A stretch of 52,461 nucleotides of DNA from Solirubrobacterales bacterium 67-14 (GCA_001897355.1 MKST01000011.1:539045-591505), one strand, 5' to 3'. Shown: positions 8,111-17,496, counted from the stretch's first letter. The notes: generated from the letters alone by a model not told the origin. A program made the numbers and translations.

Positions 8111-8662
8111 ATGTCTGAACAGGCCAGAAAACCGAGGGTCTCGCAGGAAGCTCGCCGAACCGAGGTCATAGACGCGGCCTTGGTCGAGTTCGGACGTTAC
8201 GGATACGCAGGCACCTCGACCTCGATGATCGCCGAGCGAGCCGGGATCCGCCAGCCGTACATCTACGCTCTGTTCGAGAACAAGCGCGCCCTCTTCCTCG
8301 CCTGCCACGACGTCCTCAACGACCGGATCCGCGAGACCTTCCGTGAGGCAGCCCTGCCGGAAGACAGCCCCTACGAGCGGATCCGCAAGATGGGCCTCGC
8401 GTATCTCGGCTTGCTCCATGACGACGACCGGGTGCGTTGCCACCTCCAGATCTTTGCCGCGGCCGGGAGCGACGACCTCAAGGAACCGATCCGCAAAGGC
8501 TTCAACCAGCTGTTCGAGGATGTCCTCGAAATCAGCGAGGCGACCCGGCCCGAGGTCGCTCGTTTCTTCGCAACCGGCATGATCCTCAACGCGATGGCCG
8601 CCTTGGACGAACCCTTCGAGATGATCCGGTACCTGGAAGTGCCGCCGGAAGACGAGCTTTGA
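8111..8662 (+). CDS. TetR/AcrR-family transcriptional regulator
   Basis: A 183-residue repressor-type protein. The N-terminal HTH spans about residues 15-60 (RTEVIDAALVEFGRYGYAGTS, then AGIRQPYIYALFENKRALF), followed by an all-helical ligand domain. I chose ATG 8111 because GAAGGG lies seven bases upstream; an in-frame GTG at 8075 would add twelve proline-rich residues that look like leader. GATACG at 8065-8070 is a possible -10. The stop overlaps the TTG start of the next gene (TTGA), so the regulator is co-translated with a secreted lytic-transglycosylase-like protein. Confidence 0.9.
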   Translation: MSEQARKPRVSQEARRTEVIDAALVEFGRYGYAGTSTSMIAERAGIRQPYIYALFENKRALFLACHDVLNDRIRETFREAALPEDSPYERIRKMGLAYLGLLHDDDRVRCHLQIFAAAGSDDLKEPIRKGFNQLFEDVLEISEATRPEVARFFATGMILNAMAALDEPFEMIRYLEVPPEDEL

Positions 8663-9381
8663 AGTTGCGGGTGATTACCTGCGGTGCGCTGCTGCTCGCC
8701 TGCGCGCTGAGCAGCCCAGCGGCCGCCCAGGCGAAGTACCAGAAGACCAAACCAGTCGACTGGGGTCCGCGGACCAGCAAGGCGGCAGCCAAGCTGGTCA
8801 AGCGCAACGGCTACGAACCGCGGCCGATGAATTTCAAGGACAACCACCGGATCCCGGGTCGCAAGATGCTGCGGGCCTGGCGCAAGCGGAGCGACATGCC
8901 CTACAAGCGGTTCGTCGACGGCCGTTTCAAGGGTACGACCGACGAGATCATCCAGTGGGCCTCGCTCAAGTGGGGGATCGACACCGACACGATGCGGGCG
9001 GCTGCCGTGGTCGAATCCTGGTGGGACATGGACGTGCGCGGCGACAACGGCGACTCCTTCGGCCTCTATCAGGTGCGTCGTCCCTACCACTGCTGGGGCA
9101 AGTGCAAGATCGCCCGGTACTTCACCGCCTTCAACGCCGATTACTACGGCGCGATCATCCGCTCCTACTACGACGGCAAGCAGACCTGGCTGAACACGGT
9201 CAGCGGCAACGGTAAGACATACCGGGCCGGCGACCTCCAGGGCAGCATGGGCGCCTGGTATTCAGGCCGCTGGTGGGGGCCGCCGGACGACCCGGTCGAG
9301 CCCTATCTCGAGGCGATCGCGCAGCGCAAGGCCGACAAGACCTGGCGCCACCCCGACTTCATCTCATACGGCCGCGGTTGA
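8659..9381 (+). CDS. Secreted lytic-transglycosylase-like protein
   Basis: A 240-residue exported protein. From TTG 8659 it reads MKLRVITCGALLLACALSS then PAAAQA, a clear signal peptide with an Ala-x-Ala cleavage site. The mature part has an SLT-like core: AAVVESWWDMDVRGDNGDSF with the catalytic-type Glu after a helix, then GLYQVRRPYHCW in place of the usual GLMQV. This suggests peptidoglycan cleavage, though the rest of the fold is divergent, and two Cys (CWGKCK) could form a disulfide. The start overlaps the TetR stop by four bases. TTG 8665 or GTG 8671 would also leave a usable signal peptide. Confidence 0.75.
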   Translation: MKLRVITCGALLLACALSSPAAAQAKYQKTKPVDWGPRTSKAAAKLVKRNGYEPRPMNFKDNHRIPGRKMLRAWRKRSDMPYKRFVDGRFKGTTDEIIQWASLKWGIDTDTMRAAAVVESWWDMDVRGDNGDSFGLYQVRRPYHCWGKCKIARYFTAFNADYYGAIIRSYYDGKQTWLNTVSGNGKTYRAGDLQGSMGAWYSGRWWGPPDDPVEPYLEAIAQRKADKTWRHPDFISYGRG

Positions 9382-9402
9382 GACCAGACGCCGAGCCGCC
9401 GG

Positions 9403-11529
9403 TCAGCGCCGCTTGACCTTGAGCGACGCCACGGCCGTGCGCACCACCGCGTTCCCGGACCTGAGCTGGAACCTCACCGGGTACCTGGCCTTCTTGTGGG
9501 CCCGCCAGCGGACCCGGACGCGGAAGGTAATCGTCCGGCTGCTGCCGGCGGCCAGCGATCCGATCTGACGGCAACGTGCGCCGGCCAGGCGAAGCGCCTT
9601 CTTGTTCATCTGGGCGCAGACCTTGGTGTTGGTGGAGGCGATCCCGCCGCGGTTGCTGGCCTTGACCTTGAGGGCGACCGTGCGGCCCCGCCGAACCGAC
9701 TTCCGGCGCGGCGTGACCGTCAGCTTGTTGACGGTCTTCGCCACCCCACGTCCGGAGAGCGTGGTTTCCACGTTGCCGGCCGCGGAGGCGACCACGACCT
9801 TGGCCGAAACGCCGTCCGTCGACTGCGGTGTGAACGAGACCACGATCCCACAATCGTCGCCGCCGGCCAGGCTGATTTCGCAGTCCGGTCCGCCCTCGAG
9901 TTCGAATCTCGAAGCGCCAGGGCCGGTAAGCGAAATGCTGTTGACCTGATTCGGCGTTTCACCCGGGTTCCGGATCAGCAGATGGACCTTGGACTTCACG
10001 CCGATGCGCACCCGGCCGAAGTTGAACTGGGCAGGACTGATCGAGATCCCCGGGCGGGTGAAGGTGACCACCCTCGTGGTCCCGATGCCGCCGCCATCGA
10101 TTGCCGTGTAAGCGGCCAGGGTTTCACCCGTGTCCTTGATCGCGAAGCCCGGATCATCGGAGTAGACGGTGCCGCCTCCCGGGGTGAACGGCGTAGGGGA
10201 AAGAAGCGTGTTCGAGAAACGGCCCCACGACGCGATGTTCCTGCCGGGCACGACAGCCGGTGTCACCCAGCCGCTTACGCCGATGCCGTTCGTCGTCGTC
10301 GTGATCACCGGGTCTTCCAGGTCCGCGGCGACCTTGCCGCTCGGAGCGGCCCAGTCCTGGAACTGGCCGACTACCCCCGGAAAGACCAGATGAGACGATT
10401 CGACACGCTCCAGGCCACCGCCCAGGTCGTGGACCCAGGAAATCACCGGATCACCGCCGAAAGGCGCGTTCGCATCGAGGTCGTGCATGACGTATGTGGG
10501 ATCCCCGTAGGTAGTCGGGGTGATCGCCGTGTTGGTGATCGAACTCTCGCTGGCCAGCGGCGCGCCCTGAGCTGCGGTGATCCACTCGATCGCGTCGTTC
10601 TCGTACGGGATTTCGGTCTTAGTAACGGGATCGTTGTAGTAGTCGGTCCGGTGCCGGACCCAGAAGGCATTGAAAGATCCGTCCTTCGCATAGACGACGT
10701 GGACGTCGTACGGATTGCCTCCGGTACCGATTCCCGTCGGCCCGGTTTCGGCAGTGTGCGGCCAGAGCGCCTGGAACAGGTCGGAGACGCTGTCGTCTAC
10801 CTCGATCTCTCGGGAGTAGACGTTGGCGGCGTCGCCGGCTCCCTGCGGCCAGGCGGCCCGGTAGACGAACTCGGAGCCGGCCACGTCGGTCGGGCCGGCG
10901 CCGATGTCGGGCGTCCGGGCCGAACTCGACGGATTGGAAAGGTCATGGATGGTGCCGGAAGCACCGTCTGCCGCGATCCGGACGGCCTGGACCACCCAGG
11001 TGAGCCCGTTGAAGTGGAGCCAGACGGCGCCCGCCGTCCCATCGCTCCCTACCGCCAGCGAAAGCTCCTTGGCGTCCCGGCCCGCAGGCCCCGGAACGGA
11101 ACGATCGACGATCGAGCCGACGCTTCCGTCGGCGGCAACCGCGACAGTCTGGACGAAATTGGATGCCCCGCTGGTGTTGATCCAGCCGACCAGGGCCGAA
11201 CCATCGGCCCTCGATTCGACGACCGGGTCCGTCGCGTTGGCCAACGGCGACGAAAGGGTCAAGATCGGTCCCTGGGTGCCGTCGCTGGCGACCTTGGTCC
11301 CCTGGATCACGTCCAGGCCGGCCAGGTTCCGCTTCCAGACCACGAGCGCATTGCCCTGCTCGTCACCGGCGACCCTGGTCTGGCTGGTGCTGGTCCCCAC
11401 ACCCGACACGACCTGCGGCGTGTTCCAATCCGCGCTCGCGAACGCGGGTGCGCACAGCCCGAGGCAGACCACCGCAAAGGTTGCGGTGACGCTGTTGATC
11501 CATCCAGTTTTTGCACGGGCATGCCGCAA
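9403..11529 (-). CDS. Large secreted protein with ASH-like and CARDB-like C-terminal domains
   Basis: A 708-residue exoprotein. TTG 11529 has GGAGGG five bases upstream; the N-terminus is a signal peptide (TATFAVVCLGLCAPAFASA). Residues about 35-480 hold repeated strand-rich units of the kind GTKVASDGTQGPILTLSS and AVAADGSVGSIVDRS, suggesting a beta-propeller. Then comes an ASH/choice-of-anchor-D type domain (ISPAQFNFGRVRIGVKSKV, with a Cys pair in GGPDCEISLAGGDDCG). The end is a CARDB/DUF11-like beta-sandwich that is very basic (SVRRGRTVALKVKASNRGG). Such proteins are common at the surface of this actinobacterial group; the function is unknown. It is convergent with the transglycosylase-like gene. 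Confidence 0.8.
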   Translation of the reverse strand: MRHARAKTGWINSVTATFAVVCLGLCAPAFASADWNTPQVVSGVGTSTSQTRVAGDEQGNALVVWKRNLAGLDVIQGTKVASDGTQGPILTLSSPLANATDPVVESRADGSALVGWINTSGASNFVQTVAVAADGSVGSIVDRSVPGPAGRDAKELSLAVGSDGTAGAVWLHFNGLTWVVQAVRIAADGASGTIHDLSNPSSSARTPDIGAGPTDVAGSEFVYRAAWPQGAGDAANVYSREIEVDDSVSDLFQALWPHTAETGPTGIGTGGNPYDVHVVYAKDGSFNAFWVRHRTDYYNDPVTKTEIPYENDAIEWITAAQGAPLASESSITNTAITPTTYGDPTYVMHDLDANAPFGGDPVISWVHDLGGGLERVESSHLVFPGVVGQFQDWAAPSGKVAADLEDPVITTTTNGIGVSGWVTPAVVPGRNIASWGRFSNTLLSPTPFTPGGGTVYSDDPGFAIKDTGETLAAYTAIDGGGIGTTRVVTFTRPGISISPAQFNFGRVRIGVKSKVHLLIRNPGETPNQVNSISLTGPGASRFELEGGPDCEISLAGGDDCGIVVSFTPQSTDGVSAKVVVASAAGNVETTLSGRGVAKTVNKLTVTPRRKSVRRGRTVALKVKASNRGGIASTNTKVCAQMNKKALRLAGARCRQIGSLAAGSSRTITFRVRVRWRAHKKARYPVRFQLRSGNAVVRTAVASLKVKRR

Positions 11530-11562
11530 GAGAACCCTCCGTCCCTAGAAGTGTCGCGGGTC

Positions 11563-11568
11563 AGTCTA
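11563..11568 (-). promoter_or_regulatory. Predicted -10 element of the ASH-domain exoprotein gene
   Basis: TAGACT on the minus strand would start transcription near 11556, leaving a leader of about 27 nt that carries the GGAGGG ribosome-binding site. Confidence 0.45.
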
Positions 11569-11588
11569 GCCGTAAGAACACCGGAAAC

Positions 11589-11605
11589 GACCGCGTGTCG
11601 CGGTC
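11589..11605 (-). terminator. Hairpin after clpC
   Basis: GACCGCG and CGCGGTC form a perfect 7-bp stem around TGT, six bases past the clpC stop. On the minus strand it is followed by GTTTCCGGTGTTCTT, moderately T-rich, so a real though weak intrinsic terminator is likely. Confidence 0.55.
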
Positions 11606-11611
11606 ACCCGG

Positions 11612-14242
11612 CTACTCGGCGGCCGACTCGGCCGCCGGGCCGTCACCGGCCTCCGGCTTGCCGGCCGGTGGCTCGCTGGACCCTGACCCCGAGGAGCCGG
11701 CTCCGACCCCGACCTTTTCGGGGCCGTCATCCTTCTTCTTGCGCGGCTTGCGCGGCTTGGTGATCTTCAGCTTGAGCGGCTTGTCCTCTTCGTCGCCGGA
11801 CTCGTCCCGGGTCACGGTCACGAGCGAACCGGCAACCGACTCGCCGCCGCCGGCCTTCAGCACCTCGTCGGCCAGCGGATCCTCGATGTAGCGCTGGATC
11901 GCGCGACGCAGCGGACGGGCGCCCATCGAGGGATCCCAGCCCTTGTCGGCGAGGAAGTCCTTCGCCCCGTTGTCCAGCTCGAGCATCAGCTCGTGCTCCG
12001 CCACCTGGTTGCGGACCCGGGCCAGCATCAACTCGATGATCTCGCGCACTTCCTCGCGGCTCAGCTTGTGGAAGACGATCACCTCGTCGATCCGGTTGAG
12101 GAACTCCGGCCGGAAGACCTTCCGGAGCTCGCTCATGATGCGGCCCTTCATGTCGTCGTAGGAGATGCCGGTCTCGTCGGAGACGGTGAAGCCGATGCCC
12201 TGGTTGCGGGCGATCTCGTTCGCGCCGATGTTCGAGGTCATGATGATGATGGCGTTGCGGAAGTCCACCGTGCGGCCCTGCGAATCGGTCAGGCGACCGT
12301 CCTCCAGGATCTGGAGCAGGATGTTGAAGACATCCGGGTGGGCCTTCTCGATCTCGTCGAGCAGCAGCACCGAGTACGGCTTGCGGCGCACGGCCTCGGT
12401 CAGCTGGCCGCCCTCGTCGTAGCCGACGTAGCCGGGAGGTGAGCCGACCAGGCGGCTGACCGCGTGCTTCTCCATGTACTCGGACATGTCGATGCGGACC
12501 ATCGAGTCCTCGTCACCGAACAGGAACTCGGCCAGGGTGCGGGCGAGTTCGGTCTTGCCGACGCCGGAGGGGCCGAGGAAGACGAAGGAGCCGGCCGGCC
12601 GCTTCGGATCCTTGATGCCCGCACGGGAGCGGCGGATCGCCTTGGAGACGGCCTCGATCGCGGCCTCCTGGCCGATCACGCGCTTGTGCAGCTCGCTCTC
12701 CATCTGGATCAGCTTCTTGGTCTCGGCCTCGGTCAGCTTGAAGACGGGGATGCCGGTCCACATCGAGACGATGTCGGCGATCTCTTCCTCACCGAGCACC
12801 GGGCGCTCGCCCTCTTCACCCTCGGCCCACTCCTCTTCGAGCTGGCGCTTGCGGGTGGTGAGTTGGCGTTCGGTGTCGCGCAGATTGGCGGCCTTCTCGA
12901 ACTCCTGGGCCTCGATCGCGGCTTCCTTCTCCCGGCGGGCGGTCTCGATCTCTTCCTCGAGGTCGCGGTAGACCGGCGGAGCGGTCATCGACTTGATCCG
13001 CATCCGCGAGGCAGCCTCGTCGATCAGATCGATCGCCTTGTCCGGCAGGAAACGATCGGAGATGTAGCGGTCGGCCAGCTCGGCGGCGGCCTCCAGCGCA
13101 TCATCCGAGATCTGCACCTTGTGGTGCTGCTCGTAGCGCTCGCGCAGGCCCTCGAGGATCTTCACGGTCTGTTCCGGGGTCGGCTGGTCGACCCGGATCT
13201 GCTGGAAGCGGCGCTCCAGGGCGGAGTCGCGCTCCAGGTACTTGCGGTACTCGTCGAGCGTCGTCGCGCCGATCGTCTGGATCTCGCCGCGGGCCAGGGC
13301 CGGCTTGAGGATCGAGGCCGCGTCGATCGCGCCCTCGGCGGCGCCGGCGCCAACCAGGTTGTGGATCTCGTCGATGAAGAGGACGATGTCGCCTCGTGAG
13401 GCGATCTCCTTCATCACCTTCTTGAGTCGTTCCTCGAACTCGCCGCGGTACTTCGAACCGGCGACCAGGGCGGCCAGGTCCAGGGTGTAGATCTGCTTGC
13501 CGCGCAGCATCTCGGGCACCTCGCCCTTGATGATGCGGGCGGCCAGGCCCTCGACCACGGCGGTCTTGCCCACGCCGGGTTCGCCCAGCAGCACCGGGTT
13601 GTTCTTGGTGCGGCGGGAAAGGATCTGCATGATCCGCTCGATCTCGGTCTCGCGACCGACGACCGGATCCAGCTTGCCGTCTTCGGCCAGCTTGGTCAGG
13701 TTGCGACCGAACTGGTCGAGCAGCTTCGAGGACTTCTTGCCGCCGCCTTCACCCTGGCTCGAGCCGGACGAACTGCCGCTGCCGCTCTGGCCGGGCCGGC
13801 GGCCGCCGGGGCCGGAGAGCATGCGGATGACCTCGTTGCGGATCTTGTCGGAATCAGCGTCGAAGTCGAGCAGGATGCGGGCGGCGACGCCCTCGTTCTC
13901 GCGGACCAGGCCGAGCAGGATGTGCTCGGTGCCGATGTAGTTGTGGCCGAGGCTCAGCGCCTCGCGCAATGCCAGTTCCAGCACCTTCTTGGCTCGTGGA
14001 GTGAAGGGGATCTGGCCGGAAGTGACTTCCTCACCGGAGCCGACGATCCGCACGACCTGGGCGCGGACCCGTTCGACCGTGATTTCCAGAGATTCAAGGA
14101 CACGCGCGGCGAGACCCTCTTCCTCGCGCAGCAGGCCGAGCAGGATGTGCTCGGTGCCGATGTAGTTGTGCTTGAGCGTCCGCGCCTCTTCCTGGGCGAG
14201 GACGACTACCTGACGTGCGCGTTCTGTGAATCTCTCGAACAA
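11612..14242 (-). CDS. clpC: ATP-dependent Clp protease ATP-binding subunit ClpC
   Basis: ClpC is the hexameric AAA+ unfoldase that feeds ClpP. The 876-residue protein has two Clp-N repeats (1-70, 78-145; each with [13 protein letters not shown]) and a Ser/Gly-rich linker. The first AAA module has GEPGVGKT at 220-227, a UVR coiled coil lies near 430-465, and the second AAA module has [14 protein letters not shown] charged C-terminal tail of about 60 residues is longer than usual ([19 protein letters not shown]). The start is TTG; no ATG or GTG is available near [11 protein letters not shown]. No ctsR or mcsAB precedes it, as is normal in Actinobacteria. The leader is long, about 190 nt from the predicted promoter. 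Confidence 0.97.
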   Translation of the reverse strand: MFERFTERARQVVVLAQEEARTLKHNYIGTEHILLGLLREEEGLAARVLESLEITVERVRAQVVRIVGSGEEVTSGQIPFTPRAKKVLELALREALSLGHNYIGTEHILLGLVRENEGVAARILLDFDADSDKIRNEVIRMLSGPGGRRPGQSGSGSSSGSSQGEGGGKKSSKLLDQFGRNLTKLAEDGKLDPVVGRETEIERIMQILSRRTKNNPVLLGEPGVGKTAVVEGLAARIIKGEVPEMLRGKQIYTLDLAALVAGSKYRGEFEERLKKVMKEIASRGDIVLFIDEIHNLVGAGAAEGAIDAASILKPALARGEIQTIGATTLDEYRKYLERDSALERRFQQIRVDQPTPEQTVKILEGLRERYEQHHKVQISDDALEAAAELADRYISDRFLPDKAIDLIDEAASRMRIKSMTAPPVYRDLEEEIETARREKEAAIEAQEFEKAANLRDTERQLTTRKRQLEEEWAEGEEGERPVLGEEEIADIVSMWTGIPVFKLTEAETKKLIQMESELHKRVIGQEAAIEAVSKAIRRSRAGIKDPKRPAGSFVFLGPSGVGKTELARTLAEFLFGDEDSMVRIDMSEYMEKHAVSRLVGSPPGYVGYDEGGQLTEAVRRKPYSVLLLDEIEKAHPDVFNILLQILEDGRLTDSQGRTVDFRNAIIIMTSNIGANEIARNQGIGFTVSDETGISYDDMKGRIMSELRKVFRPEFLNRIDEVIVFHKLSREEVREIIELMLARVRNQVAEHELMLELDNGAKDFLADKGWDPSMGARPLRRAIQRYIEDPLADEVLKAGGGESVAGSLVTVTRDESGDEEDKPLKLKITKPRKPRKKKDDGPEKVGVGAGSSGSGSSEPPAGKPEAGDGPAAESAAE

Positions 14243-14347
14243 GTTTCTCTTCTACCTCAAACCTCGTCGGTTGCCTGAGTATCGGTGATCGGTCGGTCGG
14301 TTACTGCGATCCATCTTTGCTGCTTCTCTCCGGTGCGGCTTATGAGT

Positions 14348-14360
14348 CGGCAAATTGCCG
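14348..14360. promoter_or_regulatory. Palindrome CGGCAAATTGCCG in the clpC leader
   Basis: A 6-1-6 perfect inverted repeat in the predicted clpC 5' leader. It does not match the CIRCE, HAIR or CtsR consensus as I know them. It could be an operator if a second promoter lies nearer the gene. Confidence 0.35.
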
Positions 14361-14374
14361 GTTGCCCTATCCCT

Positions 14375-14390
14375 GTTTCAGTCGTGAAAC
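14375..14390. promoter_or_regulatory. Palindrome GTTTCAGTCGTGAAAC in the clpC leader
   Basis: A perfect 6-bp inverted repeat with a 4-nt centre, 15 bases from the neighbouring palindrome. The pair may be protein sites or two small RNA hairpins of the clpC leader. Confidence 0.35.
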
Positions 14391-14436
14391 TCCTTGGGAT
14401 CTGACCTCCGGTCTTGAGGGATCGAGCGAATAAGCC

Positions 14437-14465
14437 AGTATAACGAGCCTCCCTCCCCGGCTGAA
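14437..14465 (-). promoter_or_regulatory. Predicted clpC promoter
   Basis: On the minus strand TTCAGC, 17 bases, TATACT. The -10 is near consensus. It would start transcription near 14430. Its -35 lies in the first unit of a tandem repeat shared with the divergent promoter. Confidence 0.55.
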
Positions 14466-14489
14466 CGGCGCTCCGGCTTGAACGGCGCC
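14457..14489. repeat. Tandem direct repeat between divergent promoters
   Basis: CCGGCTGAACGGCGCT is followed directly by CCGGCTTGAACGGCGCC, two near-identical 16-17-nt units. The first contains the clpC -35 on the minus strand, the second contains the TTGAAC -35 of the rightward gene. It could be a shared regulator site or simply a duplicated promoter element. Confidence 0.6.
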
Positions 14490-14506
14490 GGCCCCGGCGT
14501 TAGGGT
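14478..14506 (+). promoter_or_regulatory. Predicted promoter of the small exoprotein gene
   Basis: TTGAAC, 17 bases, TAGGGT, then six bases and ATG 14513. This is the best -35/-10 pair seen in the window and again places the start of transcription at the start codon. Confidence 0.6.
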
Positions 14507-14512
14507 CGGGAC

Positions 14513-15106
14513 ATGAGGGAGACAAAGGAACCTCTAGTGAAACGCTCTCTCGTCCTCGCGGCCGCCTTCCTGGTGGTCGCGCTCACCGCCTCACCGGCTT
14601 CGGCCCGTGACCAGGTCCACCGCTGCACCAACTGGTCCTGGACCGGTCCTTCGAACTGGTCGGCAGCCTGCGGCACGTACGGGATCACCATCTCCTCGCC
14701 AGACGGGCGCCGGGCGATCGATTGGGGATTCAGCAGCACCTACTGCATACAGGCCAGGAACTACCGTCAGTCGGCGACCCGCTTCATGGCCGGCCAGCGA
14801 CAGACCCTGAAGCGGAACGGGGTCCGCTTCGTCCAGGTCGGGCGCATCCGCCAGGTCGGGCGCAAGTACTTCCGCCAGACCAACATCATCGAGGCCGGCC
14901 GGGGCCGGAAGACCGGCAAGGGACAGGCGATCTTCGACTACGCCGCCTCCGACAACACCGGCACCTACTGCTACCAGAGCTCAAAGGCGATGATGGTGCC
15001 GAAGAGCGACTACCGCCGCGGCATCCGGCAACTGATCCGGATCTACCACTCGACCGCCTACTTCGGGCCGGGCCTGCCCAAGGGCCCGAACGGCGAGCCG
15101 GCCTAG
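14513..15106 (+). CDS. Small secreted cysteine-containing protein of unknown function
   Basis: A 197-residue exported protein I do not recognise. The n-region MRETKEPLVKR is followed by a hydrophobic core SLVLAAAFLVVALTAS and a PASA cleavage site. The mature part has four cysteines (in VHRCTNWSW, SAACGTYG, STYCIQARN, TYCYQSSK), enough for two disulfides, and is rich in Arg, Tyr and Trp. ATG 14513 is supported by a -10 six bases upstream. An alternative GTG at 14537 has AAAGGA seven bases before it and would give 189 residues with the same signal peptide. It diverges from clpC and is convergent with the RTX-like gene. Confidence 0.75.
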   Translation: MRETKEPLVKRSLVLAAAFLVVALTASPASARDQVHRCTNWSWTGPSNWSAACGTYGITISSPDGRRAIDWGFSSTYCIQARNYRQSATRFMAGQRQTLKRNGVRFVQVGRIRQVGRKYFRQTNIIEAGRGRKTGKGQAIFDYAASDNTGTYCYQSSKAMMVPKSDYRRGIRQLIRIYHSTAYFGPGLPKGPNGEPA

Positions 15107-15109
15107 GGC

Positions 15110-15961
15110 TCAGCGCAGGCGGTAACGCCTGAAACCGAGATAGGCGAACTCGAACCCGCTGATCCGGTCGAGTATGGCGACACCGTTGCCGGCCCGGGAG
15201 ACGTCCGGGTCGTGGGCCGAATCCTTGCCCGCCCCGCCGACCATCCGGTCGCGGGCCCGATCGCGGTTGTTGTAGAAGCTGTCGTTGCCGGGGCCGCCGA
15301 TCAAGACGTCTGGCCCTGAGCCGCCCTGCAGATCGTCCGCGCCGGGGCCGCCGTCGAGGTGGTCCCGGCCGGCCGGCTTCTTGTAGGGCCGGAAGAAGAC
15401 CGGGTCGCGCCAGAGGTCACCGTTGAGGGTGTCGTTGCCGGCCCCGCCCGAGATGATGTCGTTGCCGCCTTCGCCGGTGAGGCTGTCCCGCCCGGGACCG
15501 CCGCTCAGCCGGTCGTCCTTCTTGCCACCGAAGATCATGTCGTCGCCAGGGCCGCCGTCGACCGTTACCTGGAGGTTCTTCTCCGCGAGGAAGCTGTCGT
15601 GGCCGCCGCCCAGCTTTGCGGTCACCGACTTGATCCCGGTGACCCGGCAGTAGACGTCGTTGAGCATCGCCCAACACTGGCCGGGCAAGCTGTCGCCGGC
15701 CAGCTTCAGCCCATGGACGCCTTCGGAAACCGCGTAGACCGGCACTTCCTTGCCGCTGAGCGGATCCTCCTCCGGAGGCGTCGCCGAGTAGCGGGTGACC
15801 TGGAATGTCTCCAGGTGCCCGGTGCCTGAGATGACGATCGTCGGCTTGCCCTTGACCTTGACCACGCCGGCCTCGGCTTTCTTCGGGGCAGCGTCAGCCG
15901 AGCTGGTAAAGCCGAGGCTGGCCAAAACAGGGACGAGCAGGACGAGAGCGAGTTTCTTCAT
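15110..15961 (-). CDS. Secreted protein with RTX-like calcium-binding nonapeptide repeats
   Basis: A 283-residue exoprotein. The signal peptide is MKKLALVLLVPVLASLGFTS with SADA at the cleavage site. From about residue 138 there are tandem GGxGxDxx nonapeptides (GGPGDDMIFGGKKDDRLSGG, GGAGNDTLNGD, GGPGADDLQGGSGPDVLIGG) that form a calcium-binding beta-roll. Two Cys (GQCWAMLNDVYCR) precede the repeats. No toxin or protease domain is present, so a surface or matrix role is more likely than a haemolysin. There is no type I secretion gene nearby; export by Sec is implied by the signal peptide. It starts 35 bases after the end of lysS. Confidence 0.85.
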   Translation of the reverse strand: MKKLALVLLVPVLASLGFTSSADAAPKKAEAGVVKVKGKPTIVISGTGHLETFQVTRYSATPPEEDPLSGKEVPVYAVSEGVHGLKLAGDSLPGQCWAMLNDVYCRVTGIKSVTAKLGGGHDSFLAEKNLQVTVDGGPGDDMIFGGKKDDRLSGGPGRDSLTGEGGNDIISGGAGNDTLNGDLWRDPVFFRPYKKPAGRDHLDGGPGADDLQGGSGPDVLIGGPGNDSFYNNRDRARDRMVGGAGKDSAHDPDVSRAGNGVAILDRISGFEFAYLGFRRYRLR

Positions 15962-15996
15962 ATGGTCAATTACGCCGGGAGCGCCGAATCGTCACA

Positions 15997-17496
15997 TCAG
16001 TCGCGCATCGCTGGGAAGAGGACGACTTCTCTGAGCGACGACGAGTTGGTCAGCATCATGACCAGGCGGTCGATGCCGAGCCCGACGCCGCCGGTCGGGG
16101 GCATGCCCTGTTCGAGCGCCTCGATGAAGGACTCGTCGAAGGGCTGGGCCTCGTCGTCGCCCCGGTCGATCTCCGCCGCCTGCTGCTCGAAACGGCGGCG
16201 CTGCTCGTCGGGGTCGTTCAGCTCGGTGAACGAGTTGGCGATCTCGACTCCGCCGATGAAGGCCTCCCAGCGCTCCACCTTCCCTGGCTTATCCCGGTGC
16301 TGCTTGGCGAACGGGGAGAGCTCTTCCGGGTAGTCGAGGATGAAGGTCGGTTCGATCAGCTGCGGCTCGACCCTCTTCGAGAAGACGGTGTCGACCAGTT
16401 TGCCCCAGCCGGCCGTCTCGTCTTCGTTCCCGATCGCCTCCGAGAGGGCGTCGCGGTCGGTCAACTCGTCGATGTCGATGCCGGCGTGTTCGAGGATCGC
16501 GTCGCGCAGGGTGATCCGTTGCCAGGGGGCGGCGAGGCTGATCGTGCGGCCGTCCCGCTCGATCTCGGCCTTGCCCAGCACCTTCTCGGCGACGCCCGCG
16601 ACGAGCCCTTCCAGTTCGGCCGCGGTGTCGTTGTAGTCGGCGTAGGCCTCGTACCACTCGAGCATCGTGAACTCGGGGTTGTGCTTCATCGAGATGCCCT
16701 CGTTGCGGAAATCCTTGCCCAGCTCGTAGACCTTGTCGATGCCGCCGACAACGCAGCGCTTCAGGTACAGCTCGGTGGCGATGCGCAGGTAGAGCTTGCG
16801 GTCGAGGGCGTTGTGATGGGTGGTGAACGGACGGGCCAGGGCACCGCCGTAGAGCGGCTGCAGGACCGGGGTCTCTACCTCGAAGAAGCCGTGGTCGTCG
16901 AGCCAGCGCCGCACCTCGGAGACGGTGCGGGCCCGGACCCGGAAGACCTCGCGCGACTCCTCGTTCGCGATCAGGTCTAGTTCCCGCCGGCGGTACCGCG
17001 TCTCGGTGTCCTCGAGGCCGTGGAACTTGTCCGGCGGCGGCCGCAGCGCCTTGGTCAGTACCTGCCAGGAGGTCGCTTCGATCGAGAGCTGGCCGCGCCG
17101 GGTGACGATCGCCCGGCCCTCGACCCCGATGAAGTCGCCGAGGTCGAGATCGTCGAGCAACGAGTAGGCGTCGCCGAGGGTGTCGGCCTTGGCGTGCACC
17201 TGGATCTGCCCGCTCGCGTCACGCAGGTCAATGAAAGCGGCCTTGCCGTGCCCGCGCCGGCCGGTGATCCGGCCGGCGATGCGATGGACCGAATCGGTTT
17301 CGGCGCCCGCCTCGAGCCCCTCGTGGGCAGCCAGGACCGCGGCGATGTCCTCCCGCGGGGAGAACGAGTGCGGGAACGGGTTCACCCCGGCCGCCCGCAG
17401 GCGGTCGAGCTTCTCCCGGCGCTCGGCGAGGATGCCGGCGAAACCGTCGGCCCCGGCCTCTTCGGTCCCGGTCTCCTGGTTTTCCGCAGCGCTCAT
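15997..17496 (-). CDS. lysS: Lysyl-tRNA synthetase, class II
   Basis: LysS charges tRNA-Lys. The 499-residue protein has an acidic N-terminal tail, an OB-fold anticodon-binding domain at about 60-165 (VHRIAGRITGRRGHGKAAFI) and the class II catalytic domain. Motif 2 reads FRNEGISMKHNPEFTMLEWY and motif 3 GVGLGIDRLVMML. Length is normal. It lies 24 bases downstream of greA in the same direction, an arrangement familiar from Gram-positive bacteria (dusB-greA-lysS). Confidence 0.98.
   Translation of the reverse strand: MSAAENQETGTEEAGADGFAGILAERREKLDRLRAAGVNPFPHSFSPREDIAAVLAAHEGLEAGAETDSVHRIAGRITGRRGHGKAAFIDLRDASGQIQVHAKADTLGDAYSLLDDLDLGDFIGVEGRAIVTRRGQLSIEATSWQVLTKALRPPPDKFHGLEDTETRYRRRELDLIANEESREVFRVRARTVSEVRRWLDDHGFFEVETPVLQPLYGGALARPFTTHHNALDRKLYLRIATELYLKRCVVGGIDKVYELGKDFRNEGISMKHNPEFTMLEWYEAYADYNDTAAELEGLVAGVAEKVLGKAEIERDGRTISLAAPWQRITLRDAILEHAGIDIDELTDRDALSEAIGNEDETAGWGKLVDTVFSKRVEPQLIEPTFILDYPEELSPFAKQHRDKPGKVERWEAFIGGVEIANSFTELNDPDEQRRRFEQQAAEIDRGDDEAQPFDESFIEALEQGMPPTGGVGLGIDRLVMMLTNSSSLREVVLFPAMRD

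Noticed and set aside
9895..9920. A tRNA T-loop-like GTTCGAATC.
   Set aside because: No acceptor stem, D-loop or anticodon arm can be folded around it, and it lies in a coding region.
15110..15961. RTX repeats taken as a haemolysin or toxin.
   Set aside because: No toxin or enzymatic domain, no type I secretion genes, and a Sec signal peptide; a structural calcium-binding role is more likely.
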